DNA from: Magnetovibrio sp.
GTDB taxonomy: Bacteria; Pseudomonadota; Alphaproteobacteria; Rhodospirillales; Magnetovibrionaceae
Direction: 5' to 3'
Length of the DNA stretch: 64,000 nucleotides
Assembly (NCBI RefSeq): GCF_036568125.1
Contig: NZ_DATCTF010000019.1
Coordinates: 186,001 to 250,000, forward strand
The position numbers and the translations under genes are program-made. Numbering within the stretch: position 1 is the first letter of the stretch; each line of letters opens with the position of its first letter. Shown piece by piece: positions 31,193-39,954 of the stretch. The notes beneath the pieces were generated by a model that made no database searches, had not been told where the DNA came from, and saw only the letters and a program-made list of their open reading frames with translations.

Positions 31193-34078
31193 TTATTTCA
31201 AGACGAAATCCTGGCCGCTGACGATGGTGCCGCCACCGTCGATTTGAATGGTGCGTTCGGTGTCGACGCTGAGTTCCAGACTTTGCAACTGCTCCGGCGA
31301 GACGCGTAGCGTGTAGAGCCCCGGCGCGACGAAATCGAACAGGAAGAAGCCGTCGTATGCGGTTTCCAACTCGCGTACCACGGTGCCGTCTTCTTTCAAC
31401 AGTTGCACCACTACACCCGACACGCTGCCGGGTCCTTCTTTCCAGATGCGAAACACCGATCCATCGATTTCGCCGGTGGACACGATGGGGAAATCGAATC
31501 GTCCCGTGGTGCCGGGACGTGGCACCATGCGCACGCCACCCGGATGGGCAATCCAATACGGATCGCCCAGCGTCGCGACATCGACCTTCAAGTCCATTTC
31601 GCGGTATGGCTCCAGGCCGTTGACGTAGGCGTAACCGTCCTTGTCGGTGCGCCCTTTCAACGGCGCATCGTTGGCGGTGAAGCCGATGCCTTCAAGCGGC
31701 TCGTCGCCATCGGAAAACACACCATTGTCATCGTTGTCCAAGAATACCCTCGACGCCACGGCGCCCTTGTTGGCGATGTTGCCGCGCGCCATGTCGATGG
31801 AACCGGTGTTGGGGTCGCGGGTCAGGGAAAAGTTCAACGTCAGCTTCGCGACCATTTCCCGCGCACTGGTGTAGTCGAACGCCAAGCCCGCCAACAGTTG
31901 ATCAAACGACGAGTTCACGCCCAGGGAATACGCCGTGCCGGGGGTGTCGCCCAAGGTACGGGTGACGTTCGCGCTGCCTTGGTAGGTCTTATTGATCGAC
32001 CAATCGCCGCTGAGCGACATGGAGCTGATTTCTTTCAGCGGTGCAATGGAATAGCCGACCAAACCGCGCACGCGAAACGCATCGATACGCCCGCCAACCA
32101 GCAACGAACCGCTGGCGCTTTTGTCGATGCTGCCATCGGCGCTGCGGTTGTAGGCCACGTTCAAGGAATTGGTCACCGAGGCCGGCCCGATGGCCTGGGA
32201 CATGCGATTGGTCAGGCGCGTTTCGGTGGCCTTGGACTCGCGCACCGAATGTTCCAGCGTGATGCCGAACGGGATGCGGGGAATCACCGATTCGGGGATT
32301 GAACCATCCAGGCGCAGCTTCGACACGCTGGTCAAAGGATCGCCGCTGCTGGCGATGTATTCGCTGAAATAATCGTAATAGCGGTCATGCTGACCAATCA
32401 CGCTGACGCCCGCCACGGAGGTTTGCGCCGACAACCGCCCCGCCGTTCCGCCGCCCTGGCGCTTGGTGACTTCGGCACGGGTATAGATATCGCCCAATGA
32501 CGTGCCCGCGCTGAGACCGACATAGCGTTGCTGACCGCTTTCGTCGGGAACGATCGAGGCGTTGGCGCCAATGGAAATGTTTTTCGAGATCCCCAATTGC
32601 GCTTCGCCGAACATGCGCATGTCGCCGTCGACGTCCTTGACGGTGTTTCTTTTTTTATAGAGCAGGCGCTTGTCGTGTTGGGCGCCGCTGACGCGAAACT
32701 GCACCTCGCCGGGCTTGACCAAGGTCTCGCCGACACGGAACTGCTGAATCTCTTCGCGGGTCTGGCCTTGCGGTCCGTAGAACACCAGCTTCACCACGTT
32801 GACGCCGAACAACAGCGGCACGTCGCCAAAGCTGTATCGGCCATCGACGGAACTGGCCTGAAACGCGATCAGCACTTCATTGCGGTACAACTCGACTTCC
32901 CAGCCGATCGGCAAATCACCGTCGAGGGTGATCTTGTCGAATTCAGTCGGACTTCCGAGCGGCTTGGACGACACCTTGAACCCACGTCCCAACTGGGTGC
33001 GCGCCACCAATGGAATTTCCGGGGTGTAAATATCGCCCACGGACATTTCCGTGATCGGGGTTTTGCCCAGGCTCTCACCGAAGACCTTGCCGTTTGGATC
33101 CTTGCGTTCGAACTTCAGGCGGGTGCCCGTGACCTTGTCTTTACTGGTGCCGGCGACAAACAGTTCCGCGTTGGCGTAACCCAGGTCAGCCGACGACAAC
33201 AGGTTGTAGTCGGTAAAAAAGCTGGCGCTGGCGCCGCGTGGTTTGTTGAGGCGGGTGCTGGTATCCAAACTCAGCATCGGCCAGTCCGCCAATTTGTGCG
33301 GGATAATGGCTTCCGGTAAATCTTGAGTTTGCTTTTTCGCCCCGAACATCCGTTTGCGATATTCGTCGCGAGCCAGCTTGCGTTCCACCGCAAGCGGTTC
33401 GCGGGACTGAACCTCGACGGTCAGCTTGGAGACCTCGAACCGAATATCGAGCGGGAACCACTTCGACAACAACCGAATATCGACAAAAATATCGTCGGGG
33501 TGCAATTCCACCAACCCCGCGTCGAAGGTCGATTGACGCCCTTCGACCACCACGTTGGCGCGGCGCACATTTAGGTAAAACAGTTTGTTTTCTTGAATGA
33601 ACCAGCCGTTGGCGGTGCCCGCGGCCGGATCGACGCCGATGGGAAACTCCAAAACTTCCGCCACGTCGCGCAGCGGCAGCAACAGGCTGGAACCGTTCAG
33701 GTAACCGAGCATGGCGTCGGCGAGAATCTCGCCGCCCAGACGCATTTCCAAAAGCAGCATTTCGTCGTCAGAGCGATGCACGATTTTACTGGCATCGGGA
33801 TCGAAGTCGTCGTTTGCCGTGTCGGCAGCGGCCCCGCTGTCCGGTGCGGTTAGATTGCGTCCATCGACCTCCAGTCCCAAAGCGTCGGCATTTCGGTTGC
33901 CAGCGCCTTCGTCTGTCATGGTCACGGGCGGCACCGGTGATGCCACCGGCGGCGGCGGTTCTGGCGCTTGCGCCAGCGCGCACGTGGGCGACCCTGCCCA
34001 GAGGCAAACGGCAAAGCCGAATCCGAGCAAGGTGAGGGGAACGTTTTTATGGGTGCGGTATCCGCTCAGTCGCCTCAT
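31193..34078 (-). CDS. Outer-membrane fimbrial usher-like protein
   Basis: 961 residues. Signal peptide to about residue 36, then a long Pro/Ala/Asp-rich linker and an N-terminal domain (EMRLGGEILADAMLGYLNGS). The middle (about 270-780) is a beta-barrel of alternating strands, including the YSFGDVPLLFGVNVVKLVFY stretch, where ushers keep a plug and N-terminal chaperone-binding parts. The C-terminus (780-961) has two carboxypeptidase-regulatory/SdrD-like beta domains with a DNDDNGVFSDGDEPLEG calcium-loop-like motif. It should secrete and anchor the DUF4402-type subunits. It is transcribed away from the subunit genes, with a Pho-box-like site 25 bases before its ATG. Confidence 0.75.
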   Translation of the reverse strand: MRRLSGYRTHKNVPLTLLGFGFAVCLWAGSPTCALAQAPEPPPPVASPVPPVTMTDEGAGNRNADALGLEVDGRNLTAPDSGAAADTANDDFDPDASKIVHRSDDEMLLLEMRLGGEILADAMLGYLNGSSLLLPLRDVAEVLEFPIGVDPAAGTANGWFIQENKLFYLNVRRANVVVEGRQSTFDAGLVELHPDDIFVDIRLLSKWFPLDIRFEVSKLTVEVQSREPLAVERKLARDEYRKRMFGAKKQTQDLPEAIIPHKLADWPMLSLDTSTRLNKPRGASASFFTDYNLLSSADLGYANAELFVAGTSKDKVTGTRLKFERKDPNGKVFGESLGKTPITEMSVGDIYTPEIPLVARTQLGRGFKVSSKPLGSPTEFDKITLDGDLPIGWEVELYRNEVLIAFQASSVDGRYSFGDVPLLFGVNVVKLVFYGPQGQTREEIQQFRVGETLVKPGEVQFRVSGAQHDKRLLYKKRNTVKDVDGDMRMFGEAQLGISKNISIGANASIVPDESGQQRYVGLSAGTSLGDIYTRAEVTKRQGGGTAGRLSAQTSVAGVSVIGQHDRYYDYFSEYIASSGDPLTSVSKLRLDGSIPESVIPRIPFGITLEHSVRESKATETRLTNRMSQAIGPASVTNSLNVAYNRSADGSIDKSASGSLLVGGRIDAFRVRGLVGYSIAPLKEISSMSLSGDWSINKTYQGSANVTRTLGDTPGTAYSLGVNSSFDQLLAGLAFDYTSAREMVAKLTLNFSLTRDPNTGSIDMARGNIANKGAVASRVFLDNDDNGVFSDGDEPLEGIGFTANDAPLKGRTDKDGYAYVNGLEPYREMDLKVDVATLGDPYWIAHPGGVRMVPRPGTTGRFDFPIVSTGEIDGSVFRIWKEGPGSVSGVVVQLLKEDGTVVRELETAYDGFFLFDFVAPGLYTLRVSPEQLQSLELSVDTERTIQIDGGGTIVSGQDFVLK

Positions 34079-34102
34079 GTGCGCTCAATCTAACCGACGG
34101 AA

Positions 34103-34120
34103 CTGACATCTAGCTGACAG
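34103..34120 (-). promoter_or_regulatory. Pho-box-like direct repeat before the usher gene
   Basis: On the minus strand CTGTCAG-CTAG-ATGTCAG: two TGTCA cores exactly 11 bases apart, the geometry of a PhoB box (CTGTCAT-N4-CTGTCAT). It lies 25 bases upstream of the usher ATG, which is close for a typical activator site, so it may overlap the promoter. Confidence 0.55.
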
Positions 34121-34250
34121 AATTTTGCAGAGGACTTTTCTGCATCGATGGGTGTGCGCAGGAAAACCTGAATACCTCCTGTGAGTTACGGACGCCTATG
34201 AAATTCCTTAAAAAAGTATTTACTGAAATAAAAGTGTAATTCGCCGTTTC

Positions 34251-34268
34251 TTGTCAGGTTGATGTCAG
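34251..34268 (+). promoter_or_regulatory. Pho-box-like direct repeat before the subunit gene
   Basis: TTGTCAG-GTTG-ATGTCAG: again two TGTCA cores 11 bases apart, in opposite orientation to the site at 34103-34120 and pointing towards the DUF4402 subunit gene (ATG 34421). The rest of this 340-base gap is AT-rich and holds no gene. Confidence 0.55.
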
Positions 34269-34420
34269 GAAGCGCGTGTATAAGCGGTGCAACAAGTGCT
34301 CTTGAAAAATGCAGAAGCAGATCAAAACAAAGCAGTTACAACGTGTGGCAATGGAAGCAGAAGCTTGAGCCGAACGTACACTAGATGAAACCTAGGCGGC
34401 CCATGCTAAAAGGATTTTTT

Positions 34421-34924
34421 ATGAGCTACACGACCAAGATTTCCGCGATTGCCGCGCTGGCGGCAATTGCTTTCACCGGCACTCAGGCCCTGGCGGCCAA
34501 CAGCGCAAGTGGTTCCGCTAGCGCGACCATCGCCTCTCCGATCTCCATCGCTGAAACCACCGGATTGAGCTTCGGTTCCGTCACCGCTTCCGCGACGGCC
34601 GGCACCGTTGTGGTCGCCCCTGCGGGCACCGTGACCTATGGCGGCGGTGTCGCCAACTTCGGCGGCGGTGCCGTTCCGGCGGCATTCTTGGTGTCCGGCG
34701 CGGTCAACACCGCGTTCTCCGTCACCATCGATCCGTCCGCCACGCTGAGCAGCGGCGCCAACACGATGACGGTCGACACCTTCGCGACCAACCTCACCGG
34801 TGGCGCGGGCACGTTGTCCGCTACGGGCACCGCGACCGTAAACGTCGGCGCGACCTTGAACGTTTCCGCGAACCAACCTGCAGGCGCCTATACGGGTACC
34901 TACAACATCACCGTGAACTACTAA
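34421..34924 (+). CDS. DUF4402-type pilin/adhesin subunit
   Basis: 167 residues from the ATG at 34421, preceded by AAAAGGA. Signal peptide to ALAAN (about residue 27). The mature part is small-residue rich and all-beta (SASATIASPISIAETTGLSF, FSVTIDPSATLSSGANTM), ending GAYTGTYNITVNY, the penultimate-Tyr pattern of chaperone/usher-type subunits. This is the DUF4402 layout. It would be exported, held by the PapD-like chaperone and passed to the usher. Confidence 0.85.
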   Translation: MSYTTKISAIAALAAIAFTGTQALAANSASGSASATIASPISIAETTGLSFGSVTASATAGTVVVAPAGTVTYGGGVANFGGGAVPAAFLVSGAVNTAFSVTIDPSATLSSGANTMTVDTFATNLTGGAGTLSATGTATVNVGATLNVSANQPAGAYTGTYNITVNY

Positions 34925-35116
34925 GCGGCTGATTTGATTTAGCACGGGTTTCGCGTTTCATCGCGATCGAGCGGGAGCAACTTGTTGTTCCCGCTCGATA
35001 TGCATTTCCGCCAGACCTGTTGAAAGCGCGTTTTCCGAGAATCATATCGAAAATGCGGCCGGTTTGAGGGTATAGTTGAAAGAACGCTTCAAACCACACT
35101 CCGTTTGACTGACGAC

Positions 35117-35776
35117 ATGAGGCTACCTGACGTGTTCGGGCAACGCACATATTCCAGATCCGTCACAATCGCCGTGGCCGTTTTGGCCGTGGAGGTTGCC
35201 GTCGGTGTGCCGTTGATCGTCGATGCGGCGGGAACCAGTGGGGTTGCATCCGTCGAGGTGGTGGCATCGCCGTCGACGCTGGGGGCCCTTTCTAATTTTC
35301 AAATCGGCGTGCAACGGCCGGCCTCGGGCTCGACCGTGATCAACGTTTCGCCCGACAACATTCAAATGCAAACGGCCAGCGGTCAGACGGACAACGGCCT
35401 GGGACGTATGCAACCGGCTTTGTTCAGCATTTCCGGCATTCCCGACCAGACATTCTCGATCAGCGTGCCGCAGCCGGGTTCAGCGACGTCCAAACAAGGC
35501 AAGGTGCAATTCGTTTCCTTCGAACACAATGCCGGCACCACGCCGACCATCGGCGCGGACGGCACGGCGGTGTTTGCTGTCGGCGCGCAAGTTAAATTCA
35601 CCGAGTTTCTGCAACTGGACTTAACCATGGACACCGGTCCGGGCGGGGAACCCAATATTTCACAGGCTGACCCAAACGGCACACCTGCCGAAAAAGTCGG
35701 CATGCCCAAGGTCAATCCTTTCGGCGTGCAAGCCGTTTCAAACGGCTTTCTTAACATTCTCGTTTCCTACAACTGA
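35117..35776 (+). CDS. Second exported subunit-like protein (divergent DUF4402-like)
   Basis: 219 residues from the ATG at 35117 (a TTG at 35105 is possible). The first 38 residues contain a hydrophobic segment (VTIAVAVLAVEVAVGVPLIV), a signal peptide or anchor. The rest is beta-rich (LGALSNFQIGVQRPASGSTV, FSISGIPDQTFSISVPQPGS) and ends GFLNILVSYN, similar to the end of the first subunit. I think it is a minor or tip subunit of the same structure. No strong ribosome site is visible. Confidence 0.6.
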   Translation: MRLPDVFGQRTYSRSVTIAVAVLAVEVAVGVPLIVDAAGTSGVASVEVVASPSTLGALSNFQIGVQRPASGSTVINVSPDNIQMQTASGQTDNGLGRMQPALFSISGIPDQTFSISVPQPGSATSKQGKVQFVSFEHNAGTTPTIGADGTAVFAVGAQVKFTEFLQLDLTMDTGPGGEPNISQADPNGTPAEKVGMPKVNPFGVQAVSNGFLNILVSYN

Positions 35777-35884
35777 TTGACAAACCCGCCAGCCCCCATC
35801 ACAAATTGTTAGCGCCTTAGCGCAAGACTGGACATCGGTCCGAACCAGATGCGCCCCGGATGCGACCATGAGACTGTAAGGATA

Positions 35885-36769
35885 ATGGATACCATGATGA
35901 AACGGGTTTTGCTTTGGCTGGCGTTCTTATCAGCGGGGGCCGCGATCGCTGGTCCGCTCTCCGCCCAAGCGCAAGGCGGTGGCGATCTCGTGGTATCGCC
36001 CACCCGCGTGGTGTTCGAAGATCGCACCCGGTCAGCCAAGGTAACCTTGGCCAATCGCGGCAGTGCGACGGCGACCTTCCGCATCTCCTTGATTGACATG
36101 AGCATGGACGACAATGGACAGATGAGCCAAGCCGTGCCCGGAGAAACCCCGCCGTCTTCGATCCCGTCTTCGGCCCAGGATCTGATCCGCTACGCGCCGC
36201 GTCAGATCGACATTGCCCCAGGCGCCACCCAAGTGGTGCGTTTGTCGTTGCGCAAACCCGCCAATCTGGCCGACGGCGAATATCGCTCTCACATGTTCTT
36301 TCGCGCTGTGCCACCCGAAGACGCCGGTCGGAGCGTCACCGACGACACGCCGCTGGAAAAGGGCGAACTGCGCATTCAACTGGTCCCGATCTACGGCGTC
36401 ACCATTCCCATCATCGTGCGCAATGGAAAGCTGAGCACCGACGCGGGGATGAGCAATCTGGTACTGAGCGCTGCCACCGACACCGAGCCGCAGAAACTGG
36501 AAATCGAGCTGACCCGCGCGGGCGACCGTTCGGCTTTTGGCGACTTGATGGCAATCTACCGCCCCGCCAATGGTGGCGAGGAAATCGTTGTCGGACGCAT
36601 AAGCCGCGTCGCGGTCTACACCCCCAACACCAAGCGCCGGGTCGTCATGACGTTGCGCGTGCCCGATGGCGTAACCCTCAAACCGGGCGGCACCCTTCAT
36701 GTCAATTACCGCGAAACGGATGAAGAGGGCGGCAAGGTGCTGGCAGAGTCCGATCTTGCATTAAACTGA
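35885..36769 (+). CDS. PapD-like periplasmic chaperone
   Basis: 294 residues from the ATG at 35885 (AAGGATA directly before; another ATG at 35894). Signal peptide to QAQG (about residue 26). Two immunoglobulin-like halves: LVVSPTRVVFEDRTRSAKVT and ATQVVRLSLRKPA hold the subunit-binding strand, with the Arg of VFEDRTRS and Lys of LRKPA as likely anchor residues, and VPIYGVTIPIIVRNG in the inter-domain region. It should cap the DUF4402-like subunits in the periplasm before usher delivery. Confidence 0.88.
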   Translation: MDTMMKRVLLWLAFLSAGAAIAGPLSAQAQGGGDLVVSPTRVVFEDRTRSAKVTLANRGSATATFRISLIDMSMDDNGQMSQAVPGETPPSSIPSSAQDLIRYAPRQIDIAPGATQVVRLSLRKPANLADGEYRSHMFFRAVPPEDAGRSVTDDTPLEKGELRIQLVPIYGVTIPIIVRNGKLSTDAGMSNLVLSAATDTEPQKLEIELTRAGDRSAFGDLMAIYRPANGGEEIVVGRISRVAVYTPNTKRRVVMTLRVPDGVTLKPGGTLHVNYRETDEEGGKVLAESDLALN

Positions 36770-36780
36770 GGATCCAGCCT

Positions 36781-37368
36781 CTACTGGGGGTCCACGTATA
36801 CGGTGAAATCGCCGCTGTATTCTCCGCCCGCCTGACCGGTAGGAATATTCAACGTCGCGCCCATCTTCAGCGTCAACTTACCCCTTCCATCCAACTGCGC
36901 AGCACCGGCCGGCGGACTGGACACGAAATTCGTCAACAGCGCCGAACCGGCGGGGCCACTTACCGTCACGGTCGTGGGTAGGGTGATGAAGACGGTGGCA
37001 TTTTTCCGCCCTTCGATCTTGAATTCGGCTGCGCGCGGGTTGCCGTCCAGATGAACGGCGGTGCCGCCGGTGGTCAAGATACCATCGGGGCTGACCGTCG
37101 CCGTTCCCGGCCCGGCATAACTGCTGGCGATGGTGGAAAATTTCAGTTCCTGTTTCTCGCGGATCTCGATTTCGTCGCGATCGTCGTGATCGTCATCGCC
37201 CTTGTCTTTACCCGCCCACGCGCTGTGCGGCTGGCCCAAACACAGCCCTAAACACAGAACGCCAAACGCCAACAATAACCATCTGGACGAACGAAACCGC
37301 CTGGGAGAATCTACCTCACAGGTGTGTCCGGCGGCCCATTGCAAAGATGGTTCGAAATCGAACTTCAT
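36781..37368 (-). CDS. DUF4402-like exported subunit, minus strand
   Basis: 195 residues with a long N-region (about 28 residues), a hydrophobic core (WLLLAFGVLCLGLCLGQ) and a cleavage site near SAWAG. The mature start is Asp/Lys-rich (GKDKGDDDHDDRDEIEI), then a DUF4402-like beta domain (PTTVTVSGPAGSALLTNFV, GKLTLKMGATLNIPTGQAGG) that ends GDFTVYVDPQ. It is transcribed in the same direction as the Flp pilin and Sel1 genes, and converges with the chaperone gene. The Asp-rich part resembles the tail of the neighbouring Flp pilin. Confidence 0.7.
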   Translation of the reverse strand: MKFDFEPSLQWAAGHTCEVDSPRRFRSSRWLLLAFGVLCLGLCLGQPHSAWAGKDKGDDDHDDRDEIEIREKQELKFSTIASSYAGPGTATVSPDGILTTGGTAVHLDGNPRAAEFKIEGRKNATVFITLPTTVTVSGPAGSALLTNFVSSPPAGAAQLDGRGKLTLKMGATLNIPTGQAGGEYSGDFTVYVDPQ

Positions 37369-37431
37369 TGTAGCCAGAGTATCTCATACCTGCGACTTCA
37401 AGGCGATACCTTTAGCACGAAAACCACACCT

Positions 37432-37749
37432 TTAGTCGTCGTGCTCGTGGTCGTCGTCGCCCTCATCGTCGTCGCCGTGGTCATCGTCGTCGTCACCATG
37501 ACCGTCGTCTCCGGAGTCATCGGAATTGTCGCTGCCTTCACTGTCGTCGCCGCTGCTGGCGCCACCGCCACCATTGTCGATCGCCGAGGCCAGTTCGTTC
37601 AAAGGATTGTAGATGTTGGATCCCAACAGCGGCAAAGCAAACAACAGCGAGCCCGAAATCATGACGATGATGACGCCATATTCAATGGCCGTAACCCCGT
37701 CTTCGTTGCGGCAAAAAGTCTTCGCCCTTGCCCACACCCCAGTCATCAT
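37432..37749 (-). CDS. Flp-family type IVb pilin with acidic Asp/His tail
   Basis: 105 residues. The N-terminus (FCRNEDGVTAIEYGVIIVMI) is the Flp prepilin signature, with G/V cleavage, Glu at mature position 5 and a 22-residue hydrophobic helix. Ordinary Flp pilins end within about 25 more residues. Here the C-terminal 45 residues are Asp, Gly, Ser, Glu and His only (DDDDDHGDDDEGDDDHEHDD at the end). No cpa/tad genes are near. The ATG overlaps the stop of the Sel1 gene (ATGA), so the two are co-translated. A metal-binding or adhesive tail is the simplest guess. Confidence 0.85.
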   Translation of the reverse strand: MMTGVWARAKTFCRNEDGVTAIEYGVIIVMISGSLLFALPLLGSNIYNPLNELASAIDNGGGGASSGDDSEGSDNSDDSGDDGHGDDDDDHGDDDEGDDDHEHDD

Positions 37750-39101
37750 TGGACTTCTCCCAATGCTTCGAGATTAAGTTGCGCTTGTTTGTAACCCTGA
37801 TCGGCAGCCAATCGATACCACCGGCGCGCTTCCTCAACGTCGGCCCCGACACCCTTGCCGAATTGATACATCACGCCGATTTTGTTTTGCGCCCGAGCCG
37901 AACCCTGCGACGCGGCGTTCCTGTACCACTCCATAGCCAGGCCATAATCCTTATCCACACCACGCCCCGCCTGGTACATGAAGCCTAGATTTTCCTGAGC
38001 CTTGGCGTCGCCTTGCTCGGCGGCTTTTTGGTACCACGACACGGCGGCGACATCGTCGATTTCGGTGCCATAGCCGAATTGATACATAACGCCGAGGCTT
38101 CGTTGCGCCGGACCAAAGCCTTGCAGAGCGGCAGTTTTCAGCAGGTTGAAGGCTTGCCCCTGATCCTCTTCGACACCTTCGCCTCTTCGGTAAAGACGCG
38201 CCAACGCCGTTTGCGCCCGGGCATAACCGCTTGTTGCCGCTTGTCGATACAGGTCTGCCGCACGTTCCGCATCCTGCTCTACGCCTAGGCCTTTTAGGTA
38301 GAGAACACCGAGACTGTATTGAGACCGGGCGAACCCCTGGTCCGCAGCTTTTTGATACCAACGCGCCGCCCGCGCCGAATCTCTTTCCACACCGGTCCCC
38401 GCCAGATAGAGGTCGGCGAGATTGTCTTGCGCACGCACGTCGCCTTGGTCCGCCGCTGCCAGATACCAATCCCTGGCAGCCGCGAAATCACGGCTGATGC
38501 CACGGCCTTTTTCATAGCGTAAGGCCACCCGGCGTTGCGCCACGGCATCGCCGGCTTTGGCTTTGTCCAAAAGCTCCGCAAAGTTTTCGTTGTCCTGCTC
38601 GAGGCTTTGCTTGAGGCCTGCTTCGACCTCTTGCCATTTTTGTACCGCCGCCGGGTCCGGCTCCACGGATGTGTAATGGTGATACAGATCCTGAAAAGCC
38701 GCCAGTTCGCCTCCGTGCGCGGCCCTGCCCAGCCACATGATGGCGTCTGGATACGACAACGCCACGCCCTCGGCGCGCAGATGCATCAGGCCGAGTTTGC
38801 GCTGCGCCTTTGCATTTCCGCCTTTGGCGGCCTTGCTGTACCAAGCCGCCGCCAAACTGTAGTTATGCAAAACTCCGCGCCCCTGCATATGCAGGTCGCC
38901 CATTTTCAATTGAGCGATGGCATCGCCGGAGCGGGCGGTTTTCAATAGGCTCTGGACATCGACGGACGCTAAGCTTGCGTGTTGCGCAGCAGATGCCGAC
39001 GTTTGCGCATCGGCTTCCCCTATGTGCAACCAAGACGCACATACGAGCGTGACCAACGCCGTCATCTGAAGGCATAAATAGGTTGTTCTAAAACTGCCCA
39101 T
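37746..39101 (-). CDS. Exported Sel1-repeat protein
   Basis: 451 residues. Signal peptide to about residue 33 (ASWLHIGEADAQT). About eight to ten Sel1-like (SLR) repeats of 36 residues fill the rest, with the consensus pattern A-x3-LG-x2-Y-x2-G-x-GV-x2-D-x3-A-x2-WY-x-KAA-x-QG visible many times. SLR proteins are alpha-solenoids that bind partner proteins in signalling and envelope assembly. The gene is coupled to the Flp pilin, which suggests a role in its display or assembly. Confidence 0.9.
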   Translation of the reverse strand: MGSFRTTYLCLQMTALVTLVCASWLHIGEADAQTSASAAQHASLASVDVQSLLKTARSGDAIAQLKMGDLHMQGRGVLHNYSLAAAWYSKAAKGGNAKAQRKLGLMHLRAEGVALSYPDAIMWLGRAAHGGELAAFQDLYHHYTSVEPDPAAVQKWQEVEAGLKQSLEQDNENFAELLDKAKAGDAVAQRRVALRYEKGRGISRDFAAARDWYLAAADQGDVRAQDNLADLYLAGTGVERDSARAARWYQKAADQGFARSQYSLGVLYLKGLGVEQDAERAADLYRQAATSGYARAQTALARLYRRGEGVEEDQGQAFNLLKTAALQGFGPAQRSLGVMYQFGYGTEIDDVAAVSWYQKAAEQGDAKAQENLGFMYQAGRGVDKDYGLAMEWYRNAASQGSARAQNKIGVMYQFGKGVGADVEEARRWYRLAADQGYKQAQLNLEALGEVQ

Positions 39102-39232
39102 GAGATCCCCAAATGCAATTCATCACCAACTCTATATCTTGGGGGATGATATAGGCTCTGCGCGGAATATGAAAGTCCCACAACCATTAATTAGTAAGAT
39201 GAATTGCCGGCATCGATTTGTTTATAAATGAG

Positions 39233-39901
39233 TTACCAGTTACCACAGGCGCCAGATGCGTCATATGCACCGCCTGGCTTATCTATCAGAGCGTGTTGCG
39301 CATCGATCTCTTTGTGGAACTGCGTCGTGAGTTGGTTCACGACCTTTTGCAATACGCGTTGCGCTTCGGCCTGACCGCTCTGCATGGTATGGACCACACG
39401 AGGGCTGAACCCAGTCATTGCTTTTGCCAGATCGCGTTTGAGGATCTTGGCGTACTTGCGCACGCCTTCGCGGTTGACGCGTACATGCTCCATTTCGTGT
39501 TTGAGCACCGTGGTGTACTGACAACTGCCCCGCGCGTATTCCTTGGGAACTTGAATGTCGAGCATACTGTGGCCGAAGCTGACGTCGACGCGATCGACTG
39601 TCATGCACGTGCGCCCACCCTGCTGGTAGCCGCGAAAGCCGATGTTAAGCGACGTCTCAACCTCGCTTTGCGTCAAGCCCAACACCAAATTGTTACGCTT
39701 AAGCAAACCGTGTGCCTTGGCTTTGGAGTTGATCTGGTGGAGGCTTGAGGTTGTCACCACCTTGGGCGCCGGGTCAATCAGGCGAACCTCGACCAAAGTG
39801 CTGTATTGCGCTGCGCAGACCGCCGCCGACACGCTGGAGGCGCTGCACAGCACCCCAACCGACACCACGATTCCAAGCGTACGCGAAGCAAACATCATCA
39901 T
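39233..39901 (-). CDS. Exported HExxH protein, probable metallopeptidase
   Basis: About 222 residues from a run of Met codons at 39901-39895. Signal peptide to VSAA (about residue 26). The zinc motif is VLKHEMEHVRVNREGVRKYA (HEMEH), with a following helical segment rich in Arg, Lys and Gln. Three to four Cys could give disulphides. The layout resembles secreted Zn-dependent proteins of the DUF922 kind, but I cannot assign it with certainty. It stands alone between the Sel1 and diguanylate cyclase genes. Confidence 0.65.
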   Translation of the reverse strand: MMMFASRTLGIVVSVGVLCSASSVSAAVCAAQYSTLVEVRLIDPAPKVVTTSSLHQINSKAKAHGLLKRNNLVLGLTQSEVETSLNIGFRGYQQGGRTCMTVDRVDVSFGHSMLDIQVPKEYARGSCQYTTVLKHEMEHVRVNREGVRKYAKILKRDLAKAMTGFSPRVVHTMQSGQAEAQRVLQKVVNQLTTQFHKEIDAQHALIDKPGGAYDASGACGNW

Positions 39902-39954
39902 GCCGTCTAAATAAGCATGATTGGGGCGGAAAGAAAGGCTGATGTGCAGGACGC

